Part shown: positions 12,731-22,800 of the stretch, piece after piece | Numbering within the stretch: position 1 is the first letter of the stretch | How the letters are laid out: every line of letters starts with the position of its first letter | Source: Pseudeuparius sepicola | Taxonomy: Eukaryota; Arthropoda; Insecta; Coleoptera; Anthribidae | Direction of reading: 5' to 3' | NCBI GenBank assembly: GCA_963920635.1 | Contig: OY987308.1 | Span: 23,651,096-23,715,095, forward strand | DNA length: 64,000 nucleotides | Notes under the pieces: model-generated | Told to the model about the DNA's origin: nothing | Seen by the model: only the letters and a program-made list of their open reading frames with translations | Databases searched by the model: none | Position numbers and translations under genes: made by a program

Positions 12731-12800
12731 AAAGAGATCTATATATTTCATCATTTTAAATAGGTATTGTTTTTTCATTTTGCTTATGGTAAATAACATG

Positions 12801-13147
12801 AATTTCGAAAGTCTAGGCCTACTATGATTTTTTGGCATTTTTTCCACTTCTTTTTAGAAAAGTGCGCTGTATGTAGCTTTCACATCAAAATATTATTAAG
12901 AAAACTTGTTCACAATGAAAAATTGTGTGAAAAAATTCAAAAGCCAAGGTCTACTTTGATTTTTGTGCGTTTCAATTTTATGCAGAAAATAATCAAAGGC
13001 TTTTTAAATTTTTAACACCTATCCAGTTTTTCATTGTGAACAGATTTTCTTAATAACATTTTGATGTGAAAACTACACACAGTGCACTTTTCTAACAAAA
13101 GTGGGAAAAATGCCAAAAAATCAAAGTAGGCCTAGACTTTCGAAATT
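12801..13147. repeat. Palindromic repeat, about 345 bases
   Basis: The left arm begins AATTTCGAAAGTCTAGGCCT and the right arm ends with its mirror, AGGCCTAGACTTTCGAAATT. Between them TTTTTTGGCATTTTT, TTCACATCAAAAT and TTGTTCACAATGAAAAA all recur in reverse complement. The loop is about 90 bases at 12930-13020. A third, diverged piece of the same arm appears just outside at about 13155-13215, so this may be part of a larger cluster. No coding sequence. Confidence 0.75.
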
Positions 13148-13589
13148 TCGCAAACCTACTAAGTTTTTCATCCTTAATAATATTTTTTCGTAAAATCTAC
13201 AAAAAAATGCACTTTATTGATGTGCAAAATTAGCTTCTTCATCATTTCCAAGGCATACGTGATTTTTCGAAACCAAAATTATGTCACAAATTAGTTCCAA
13301 ACCAAGCAGGGCTGATCCCCAGAAGCTCAAATTTTTTTCTTATTTACACCCTATGTAAACTCAATCCGTGGACACACTGTAGGTGCTGACAAGGTTAGTT
13401 GGGTACTGAGAAATAAGTTTATTTTTTTGTATACAAGTATAATACAAGAGATAATCAAAATATTTACTTAGATAAATATAACACAAAATTTGGACAAAAT
13501 CAACAGCTTTATACGGTCTTAAAATTATTAATACATCCAAAATTCTGAAATATTGAGACTATGAACTAATATAATATATTTAATTTAAA

Positions 13590-13663
13590 ATTGTAAGTTT
13601 TAAGTAAGTAATGTTGTATAATTAGTAGCAACGATGCTAAATAAATCATTATTATTATTAGGT
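13590..13663 (+). repeat. 3' tail of a LINE-type element with ATT repeats
   Basis: The sequence TAGTAGCAACGATGCTAAAT followed by (ATT)n resembles the 3' end of non-LTR retrotransposons that finish in a short repeat. An inverted, related copy lies at 17428-17500. Only the tail is present. The link to either RT fragment in the window is not shown. Confidence 0.5.
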
Positions 13664-13868
13664 ATATTATTAAGAAAGATTAAAATTAAAAATCAAAACT
13701 ACCACACAAGTCAGTTCCAGTTGTAAAAACTTTGGGTACATTATGCTGTAAAGCCAATCTACTACACGAGTGCTAATGCCAGAATAATAATTATACCCGT
13801 TTTCTCTGAATGCTTGTACAACAGTGAATGTGCTATATACGCCTGTTTGAGATTCGAGAAACGTTCTG

Positions 13869-15420
13869 TACAGGGTGTCCCATTTTGGGTGTTTTTGGGT
13901 GTTTTTCTCAAAAATCTCGGTTATTATTAAAGCTAGACGCTTTCGGTTTTCACGTCACTGTACTACTTTTTTGAGAGGAATTTGGTGGACCAAAGTAGCA
14001 TTAATAGTTTTTGAGATATGAACCAAAGTTAGAGGAAGAGACCCAAATTTGAGACACTTTTTTTATAAATTCGAAATAAAATTCACCGTTAATTATTTTT
14101 AATTAAAATTGTATAAAATTGTATTGGAATACTTGCTTAGTGTATTGACAAAACAGTGATGCAAAGAAACTACATTAAAATAGCGATCTAGACCAATTAT
14201 TCGACTTAAACTTTTTTTTTGTCAATTGCCCCATAAAATAAAAGGTTGGCTAATTTGAGACAGGGTGACTAATTTGAGACAGACGGACATCCCAATTACG
14301 CGCTTCCTTTACATCGTCTACCATAGCATGAGAGTCCCATTTCTTGTATTTTTTGGCATCTGTAATCAAAAAGATGAAAATATTGTTTGGGTGCCTAATT
14401 TGAGATAGTCTCATTTAACAGAACCCATTTGGTATCTCAAATTAGGAACTTTCAGTTTAAAAAATTGACAACAGTATTTTACGTTAGTTTTAAAAAAATA
14501 GTGCCGGATTTCAATAAAATATCATTAAGCGACACCTCCTGTACTAACTACTACCACACATAAATTTTTTTACACTTCACCTTGACTGCAAATAGCAGTT
14601 TATTTACACTATCAAAAAAATTTTAGCAGTCAAATCACACCAAATGTGCTTTTGTACGGAAACAAACGAACTGAAGTGCTCAACTACAACTTTAAGAGGG
14701 GGTTGCCGACAGCGAAAGTGACGTTAGATTTCGTATTTTTTTAAGTTGTATAGCATAAAATCTAATAACATTTTACCTGGCAAAAACTTCATAAGATCTT
14801 AAAAGCATATGCACTGGAATTATTAATTTTCCCAAGGTTTTCATAACCTATAAAACAAAACACTGCTTTTAAGATCTTATGATTAAAATGTAGACAGAGA
14901 TGTTTGTACTAAATTTTTGCCAGGTAAAATGTTATTAGATGTTATGCTATACAACTTAAAAAAATACGAAATCTAACGTCACTTTCGCTGTCGGCAACCC
15001 CCTCTTAACACTACACCCCAGTTTATTTTAATTAGTCTAGGCTATTTCTGTTAGATGGTGTTACATATCCTTTCATATAAGGAGCTATCTCAAATTAGGC
15101 ACCTATCTCAAATTTGGGTCTGTTCCTCTATATATTTTTTTAAATGGAAACCATAGTTCATATCTCAAATACTATTAACGCTACCAAAAAACTAATTATT
15201 CCATTCGATTCTACGCCAAAAAATCTATAAAAATAGTTGATTAAATTTGTCGATATATGTAAGTAGTAGCCAGGAGAGAGGTTTCCAAAAAATCTGATTG
15301 GTCCACCAAATTCCCCTCAAAAAAGTAGTACAGTGACGTGAAAACCGCAACCCTCTAGCTTTAATAATAACCGAGATTTTTGAGAAAACACCCAAAAACA
15401 CCCAAAATGGGACACCCTAC
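13869..15420. mobile_element. CAGGGTG foldback element with a nested MITE
   Basis: The left end is TACAGGGTGTCCCATTTTGG at 13869. The right end is CCAAAATGGGACACCCTA at about 15402-15419, where the final G of the usual CACCCTGTA is lost. The outer arms pair for at least 130 bases, and weaker pairing continues to about 14065 on the left. The interior repeats the phrase ATTTGAGAC several times. A second, independent inverted-repeat element (14696-15004) sits inside. I found no transposase motif in it. It is likely a non-autonomous Tc1/mariner-type derivative. Confidence 0.75.
14692..15008. mobile_element. Nested MITE with TTAA flanks
   Basis: A 309-base element begins GAGGGGGTTGCCGACAGCG and ends with the exact mirror, CGCTGTCGGCAACCCCCTC. 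Both sides are followed by TTAA (14692-14695 and 15005-15008). The terminal inverted repeats run about 80 bases nearly perfectly. The TTAA duplication is the hallmark of piggyBac-type integration; a PIF/Harbinger-type TWA duplication could also be read. No coding capacity. It lies inside the older foldback element, so it inserted later. Confidence 0.85.
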
Positions 15421-15760
15421 GAGCCTGATACCATACAAAAAAAGTCTTGCCTTTTGTGGTTACCATCTCGGCACATATTTCGACGTCAAAATCCCCTGCG
15501 TCCTCCAACTTCGAAATTCATACCCTAACGTAGGTAACAGCGATTTGCATAACGAACGCGACCGTCTCGGCTAACCGAGTTAATCCGACAAGAAATTATT
15601 ATCGCTCAGGTATTAACGAACTTTCTAAATTCATTAGAGGAGCGCCCCGACCGTTTCCGAAATTAATAAAACTATCCCCGGACCAGCGGTTCGGGGGTGG
15701 GTAAACACGAAGGCGAAGGACTTCTTGTAATGAGGACATGCTGACCCAAAGTCTCTCATA
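15421..15760. other. Unique stretch, no gene recognised
   Basis: A GC-richer stretch (for example near 15640-15690) without a recognisable frame. The bases just before the next element, GCTGACCCAAAGTC, are roughly mirrored just after it, GACTTTGATGCTGACCC. Confidence 0.4.
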
Positions 15761-16906
15761 TACAGGGTGATTCATTGGGAATGGGAAATCCCGAAACTGG
15801 GGGTAGCGGAGACCAAAATATTGCGATTGAGTCCAACATTGCTTAAACAAATGTTGTTTGTTTGAGAGATACAGTGCGTTCAAGTTCTTATTTTTAAATT
15901 GAATTATGGCTATATCTGCCAAAATAATCAAGCTGCTGACCTGAAATTTGGCACTGCTATGTTTTTGGGGATGGAGAATAAGCTGAAAATGTCAATTTCT
16001 ACGTATCTCACAGAGGGCGCCACTTGCGCGGTTTTTGGATCGTGCTTTTACTCGTAACTTTTGTGAGGTTATCGTTTTGGTCCTGCAGGTTTGTCATTTT
16101 AGCGCACCTTTTCATTCTGCAACAAAAAGGTACTCTTGTTCCATAACGCCCAAATCAACCGTTTGCGTTGAAATTGCCAAAACGTGCCCCAAAACACCTG
16201 TTGACTTCAATATTCGAAAAATAAAATATTCACCTACTGCTTTCAAATATTGCACAACAACTGTACCATTTAAAGCGAGAAAAAAACCATATGAACAATG
16301 TCCCAAAAAATGTTCACTTTCAAAATGGAACAGATTGAAACTCGACAAACTATTTGGACACCCTATTTCAAGAAATCAAATGTGTTTCGACCAATGTTCA
16401 TTTGGCATTTTTTTCTTCATTTTCAATGTACAGTTGATCTGTAACATTTGAAAGTAGTAGGTGAATATTCTATTTTTCGAATCTTGAAGTCAACAGGTGT
16501 TTTGGAGAACGTTTTGGCAATTTCAACGCAAACGGTTGATTTGGGCGTTATGGAACAAGAGTACCTTTTTGTTGCAGAATGAAAAGGTGCGCTAAAATGA
16601 CAAACTTGCAGGACCAAAAAGATAACCTCACAAAAGTTACGAGTAAAAGCACGATCCAAAAACCGCGCAAGTGGCGCCCTCTGTGAGATACGTAGAAATT
16701 GACATTTTCAGCTTATTCTCCATCCCCAAAAACAAAGCAGTGCCAAATTTCAGGTCAGCAGCTTGATTATTTTGGCAGATATAGCCATAATTCAATTTAA
16801 AAATAAGAACTTGAACGCACTGTATCTCTCAAACAAACAATCGCAATATTTTGGTCTCCGCTACCCCCAGTTTCGGGATTTCCCATTCCCAATGAATCAC
16901 CCTGTA
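15761..16906. mobile_element. CAGGGTG foldback element, nearly fully palindromic
   Basis: It starts TACAGGGTGATTCATTGGGA and ends with the mirror, TCCCAATGAATCACCCTGTA. The arms span about 15763-16265 and 16430-16904 around a loop of about 165 bases. The left arm has an extra block of roughly 25 bases near 15830-15855. Because it is palindromic, the same open frame appears on both strands (16035-16451 plus, 16659-16423 minus), with shared residues MDRAFTRNFCEV and FHSATKRYSCSI. I do not take this as proof of a gene. TATA is found at both edges, fitting a TA target. Confidence 0.9.
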
Positions 16907-17427
16907 TAGACTTTGATGCTGACCCACGTCGTGTCGTTTTGGAGAGGGTTTTCGGGACCCTGGAGTCGTTGCGGGTATAACGCTTCGAGGGGAGGGAAAT
17001 CGTCAGATGAAAGCCGCTGCAAAGTAGCTTGTCCTATGATTTGCTGGTGATGTTCTGTTTGTACAGATCAATTTACGCGTAAAATGGTCATTTTCTGTGA
17101 TATAGTGCGTAAAATAGAATTTTGCGCACTCATACCAGTGCGTTAAGGAAGCTTTTGTCACTATTTCGTAGAAGACACCATTTGAATTCAAGAAATATAT
17201 AGAAATTATTCATTAGGTAGATAGATGTACGGAGTGCATAGCGCTCCATAGGTAGATGTTTACACTGCATTCATAGCACCTTTTGTAGTTTATGCCGATT
17301 TTGAATGATATGCCAGATCATAACATAACTTTGTTGATTTTTAAGCTAGAATTTAAGCTAAACAATCGTTTCAAAAGGCAGATAAATTATTGAATTTTAT
17401 AAGCAGTGCTAAGTTGTACAGGGCGGT
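16907..17427. other. Intergenic stretch, nothing recognised
   Basis: No gene or repeat was recognised, apart from a sequence TACAGGGCGGTT near 17417 that may be a decayed transposon end. Confidence 0.35.
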
Positions 17428-17500
17428 TCAAATAATAATAATAATAAAATGAGTTATTTAGCACAGCGTGGCTACTAAATTAGACAACATTACATATTTG
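17428..17500 (-). repeat. 3' tail of a LINE-type element, minus strand
   Basis: Read on the minus strand it gives AATGTTGT...TTTAGTAGCCACGCTG...GCTAAATAACTCATT followed by (ATT)n. This resembles 13590-13663 and marks a severely truncated non-LTR element. Confidence 0.5.
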
Positions 17501-17642
17501 TAGTTTTTTATTGTATAAGTAGGTATGATATTAAATCTAGATAAAGCATATATTTTCTTTCAAATACATCCCAATTTTAATTTTAACAAATATCAATTTT
17601 TAAAATTTTTTTATATCTCTGGGTATGTATATCATTTTAGTA

Positions 17643-18775
17643 TACAGGGTGTCCAACTTTAAAACTGTACAAATCCGTAAAATCTTCATTTTTGGAAATA
17701 ATCGCCTAGACTTTTTTTTTGTTTGAAAGGCTTTAAAAACGCTTCTTTTGACCATCCCGCCATTTTCAAAATGCAAATCCAGGGCCGGCTGCGATTTTTT
17801 TATACCCCTAATTTTCACGAAAACCATTTAGCGATTTTTTTTATTATACACAGCGTTAATCAGAACACCCAAAAACCCCCATATACCAAATTTGAACAAA
17901 AACTATACAGGGAGTTCCATTCTGCAGGGTGAGCAAAATAGGAATTTTAAAGGCATCTGTCAAGTCAAGTGTGCCATGGAGTCCCCTCAAAACAGTTGAA
18001 TGGTCAACAGGACCACTCAAGGTATTGGTGTGCAAGGGTCCAATACAAAATATACAGAGTATTCTTATCTGTGCCATCTCAAATTACTGAATTTTTGGAA
18101 CTTTATACGGGTCAAAAATCGAGTATATCAAAACCGGTCCACATGCTATAAACGAACTAAATCTAAGAAATACAGAAGCCTGCCAGTCAGTAAGTCCATA
18201 TCAGTTAATGTGGCTGATGTGCCACAACAGGAAACACACAGAAAATGTATCATCTTAGACAGTGACTTTGATGAGAAAGGCACTCCTGACCAGTATAAAG
18301 TTTAATAAAAATTCAGAATTTTGAGATGGCTCAGAGAAAAATACCCTGTATATTTTTGTAGTAAATCTATTTACACCAACATTTTGAGTGGTCCTGTTGA
18401 CCATGCAACTGTTTTGAAGAGATTCCATGGCACACTTGACTCGCCAGATGTCTTTAAAATTCCTATTTTGCTCAACTTTGACACCCTACAGAATGGAACT
18501 GTATACTTTTTGTTCAAAATTGGTATTGGGGGTTTTGGGATGTTCTGATTAACGCTGTGTGGTCAGATTTTAAATAAAAAAATCGCTAAATGGTTTTCTT
18601 GAAAATCAGGGGTATAAAAAAATCGCAGCCGGCCCTGGATTTGCATTTTGAAGATGGCAGGAAGGTCAAAAGAAGCGGTTTTTGAAGGCCTTTCAAGCAA
18701 AAAAAAGTTTAGGTGATGATCTCCAAAAATGAAGATTTCACGGATTTGTACAGTTTTAAAGTTGGACACCCTGTA
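17643..18775. mobile_element. Family A foldback element, copy 1
   Basis: The ends are TACAGGGTGTCCAACTTTAA and its mirror, TTAAAGTTGGACACCCTGTA. The arms pair over about 400 bases each, including the blocks GGCCGGCTGCGATTTTTTTA and GCGTTAATCAGAACA. A loop of roughly 270 bases lies at about 18062-18334. The loop contains a plus-strand frame whose translation includes SKKYRSLPV and RKCIILDSDF, followed by a stop at 18303 and AATAAA at 18304-18309. The same peptide blocks occur in the loop at 43.8 kb. The core is shared with the elements at 41.5 and 43.2 kb. Likely a non-autonomous Tc1/mariner derivative. Confidence 0.9.
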
Positions 18776-19866
18776 TATTTATATAGTAGTATATGCATGT
18801 GCCAAGGGACTAATGTGTGTTATAATCCCGAGAGTGAATATTGTCGAATATATCACGAACTTCTTAAATAAATAATAAATTAAATAAAAAAAGTGGTTAT
18901 TTAAAAACTGTATCAAGCCTCGTATAGTCTCACCCTTGAATAAGGAACCCCAGGAAGGAGCAAATTTGGGCTTAACGCTCGACCGGGACAGTCTCTGAAT
19001 ATGGCGGGATGTCGTTTCCGTTTTTACAGTGGCGCGCACCTTTGAGTTGTTTCGACAAACTAATCGAGGCAGAAATCCTCATTTTACGTGAAATCAGTAC
19101 CTACTGTAATACAGTCACAAAATTATAAGGCACGCTTATGCCTTTAAGTTTGCAATTCTGACAATACAGCAATTCTAATTTTAAATTTCCAATTATGAAG
19201 AAGTAAGTACCTACACAAACGCCTATGCCACTTTGGTGCATGGCCTCAAAAGTTAATTTAAATTAAATTGTCGTCAAACATTTTAGTTTTGTCGGACAGG
19301 GAAGTACCACAAGCCGCACAGCTAAGCATAATAACTCGAAAAGTATCAGATTTCCGTCTCACGTATTTTATAATACACATAGAGCTTTTTTGACTCCTTC
19401 CTTGGATTCTTTAATCAAAGAGTGTCGCATAGTCCACGTCATATGGAATTTGTTTTATTATTCGATTTAAATAAATAATCCGACGAGTGTTTTTGTTCCA
19501 TCTTTTGTAGTGAATGTTGTCGCTTCACGAAATATTTAAATAAAGCGGGAGAACCATCGAAACTGGAAATGTCCTAATTCCCATTTCTGTTAGTTCTCGC
19601 TTCCCCCAAAGTCCTTATTTCACACCTACATAAAAAACCGGTTCGAACCCAAGTTTTGAAATATGGCGGGCCCCCAATGCCGCCGATATTAGTTTTTGCC
19701 CTCCCAGACGTCCGCGTGATATATATTCTAACCCAGAAACTTTCGTTCCCAACCAATAAAATAGCCGGGACGTCTTTTTCCTCTCACAGGGATCGAAAGA
19801 TTTATTTTGATAAGTTAGATAAGCTAATAAGTCTCGGTTAGGTTAAAAAGCGGTCTCTTGTTTTAG
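18776..19866. other. Upstream intron or intergenic region of the CSGALNACT gene
   Basis: No additional exon of the downstream gene was recognised. It ends with a splice acceptor (TTGTTTTAG at 19858-19866). Repeat F lies at 19181-19268. The first coding exon seen begins in mid-codon, so at least part of this region is intron. Confidence 0.4.
19181..19268 (+). repeat. Repeat F, copy 1
   Basis: About 88 bases containing CCTATGCCACTTTGGTGCAT and AAAAGTTAATTTAAATTAAA recur in inverted orientation at 46157-46243. It is a short dispersed repeat of unknown type. Confidence 0.7.
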
Positions 19867-22800
19867 GTAATGCGAGGAAGGCGTCGCCATCGAATATTTC
19901 TTCGATAAATCCCCAAATAACCAATCAGGAATGTTCACACTACATAAGAAAGCAAGTGATGTCTGCGGAAATTTTTCATGGATCACCACTCAACAACGAA
20001 TACGAGTTAATACCTTTCAATCATTTCACGTACAGTCGAGTCTACCCAATAGAATTGGGCTTGGGTAAGAGAGTGGTGGAAAAACCTATTGGTTTTAAGA
20101 GAAAAGATCTTCTCGAGGCTCTCATGAAAGGTCTCGAAACTTTAAACAAAAATACTACTGACAAGTCGTTAAAATACACCCTGGACGACTTTCTCGAAGG
20201 CTTGTACAGAATAGAACCTACGACCGGCACTCAGTACGAGCTATACTTTAGAACCAAGAACCACAACAAAAGTTCAAGCGAACACCACCAAAGGAACATC
20301 GACGGTCTCACCAAAATTGTTGTCATGCGTCCGTTTGCCCACTTGCAGACGATTCTGACCGAAAACTTGGCAGGCCCAAAGGAGAAAGAGCTCATCCACA
20401 TAATTCTACCTCTGAGCGGACGAACTGCTACTTTTCAGGGATTCATGGACAAATTCGTAAAAATCGGATTGAAAAACGACAGGAGGGTACACCTCACCGT
20501 TGTGTATTTCGGAGAAGAAGGTTACGATGTCGGGTGACCTTCAAGAAGTGCTACTGACGTTGTTGTTTTGTTGTAGGTCTGTCAGAAGCAAGAAGTATAA
20601 TGTCGAGGGTGCTGCTAACGAAAAACTCCGGTGGCAGTGCCAAGAACCTACGACTGCTGGCTCTTAACGAGACGTTCTCGAGGGGCAAGGGGCTAAGGGT
20701 GGGGGCGGAGAGATCGTGGAACGACGAGGAGAAGGACAAGGACGTTCTTCTCTTCATGTGCGACGTTGACGTGGTCTTCAGCGCCAGGTTCTTGGACAGG
20801 TAACCATTCGGTGTTTAATGTCGCGAAGAAACTGATGTGGGTACGCTTCTTTTTCAGGTGTCGATGGAACACCAAGCCGGGCAAAAAGGTGTACTACCCG
20901 GTGGTGTTCAGTCTGTACAATCCCCACGTGGTGTACACGCTTCAAGGTAGGGAGGTGCCCCCCGAAAACGACCAACTCGTCATATCTAGGGACACGGGTT
21001 TCTGGAGGGACTTCGGCTACGGCATGACGTGCCAGTACAGGTCCGATTTTCTGAAGGTTAGGGGCTTCGACGAGGATATAGTGGGCTGGGGAGGGGAGGA
21101 TGTCATGTTGTACAGGAAGTACGTCAGGAGCGGCGTCAAGGTGGTCAGGGCCACGGATCCTGGGATCTTTCATATCTGGCACCCTAAGGTACGTATAAGG
21201 TATCTTTGGTTTGAAATTTTGTTTGATTTTTTTTTATATACAGGGTGAGTTTTTTTCTATGCCCACTATGGGGATCTCGGAAACTAGCAGAGCTAGAACA
21301 AAGGTTAAATTGGGAAAGAATTGCAGTTTTGAATGCTCGATCTAATGCCCTTTTTGGATTTTTAAAAAAGTTCACGGCTCACTAGATATTTTGAAAAAAG
21401 TGATTTTTTGCTATTTCTTCAGATCTCTGTAGCTCCGTTATTTCTGATTATACAGAAAAACTGTAGAGACAAAAATTGTAGATAATTTTGGGCTTAATAA
21501 GATAATCTTATCAATTTTTTTATGTTTTTTGTGATTTTTGAAATATGACATAAACTTGTGTTTTTTTTAATGTAAATCATAGTTGGAATCGGCCATTTTT
21601 TGAGCTTTCCAAAGATATAATACTCGGCATAGTTATTATAAAAAATAAAAGATCTGGCAAATTTTCTGAATTTTTTATATTTTCACATAGTCAGCCGTGT
21701 AATATTTTCATAATTACGTTCTATTTTATAATTAGACATACTAAAAACTTTCTAATATTTTGTTTTTAGCTGGTAACAAAATGTAGGAAAATAAAACAAA
21801 AATTAAAAACTCAAATTCAAATTATTATTATTTTAAAAGGTCACCTTTCAAAAAAAAGGTGTTCAAACAATCCACCATTATTATTTATGCAAATGTTGCA
21901 TCTCTTTAAAGCTGAATTTGTCGCCTTTCTTAGAGTGCGCCTGTCAATACTGACAATTGGTTCTAAAACAGCTGCTCTTAATTTAATAATTGTCTCATAC
22001 TTTATTTTGTACTGTTCCCCACAAAAAGAAATCCAAAACAGACAAATCGGGGGATCGGGACTGCCAGGAAATATGTCTATTTCTCCCTATCCAACTATTT
22101 GGATAGAGCTGATCCAAAGTCTATCCAAGTTACAGTGGTAGTAGATAGAAACAAAGTCACATATGAGATTCCCAGTGGCTTGTAATGCTGAACTAATTCT
22201 TTTAGAAGTTCTAAAAATTGTGTTTTTACCTTTCGTGGATCTTTATACATTTCCTTAAATTAAGTAGCAAAATAAATTTACAGAATATACTGCTCGCGAT
22301 CCGATATAAAATATGCAGGAAACTCGACTAAGGGAAGAGCCGGCCCTGCATTCTGCTCGCCGCGTAAACACTTGACATTTGATGGCGGCCAGACCAATAA
22401 GAGAATAGGTCACGTGGTGGCCAATGTTTTGATCCACTGCCTCTGTAACTTGGATAGACTTTAGGTAATTTCTTACGGGCAAGTAATTATGCGGTGGAGC
22501 TCCATCATGATAATTTTTGTTTTATTTTGTTACATTTTGTCACCAGCTAAAAATAAAATATTTGAATGTTTGAAGTATGTCTTATTATACAATAGAACGT
22601 AATTATGAAAATATTCCATGGCTGACTATGTAAAAATTAAAAAAAAAAACAGAAAATTAGCCATAGCTCTTTTATTTTTTGTAATAACTATGCCGAGTAT
22701 TATATCTTTGGAAAGCTCAAAAGATGGCCGATTTTATAAGGCCACAGCCAGCTATGATTTACATTTAAAAAAACACAAGTTTATGTCATATCTCAAAAAT

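Noticed and set aside
19630..19650. tRNA-like GGTTCGAACCC box
   Set aside because: No matching A box or cloverleaf arms could be seen around it.
20513..20537. Exon 1 of CSGALNACT continuing to the in-frame stop at 20537
   Set aside because: The donor at 20521 (AAG/GTTACG) restores the phase with the next exon and gives the family sequence VYFGEEGLSEA; the longer reading does not.
20778..21182. 134-codon minus-strand frame
   Set aside because: It is antisense to the third CSGALNACT exon, whose plus-strand translation matches the enzyme family throughout.
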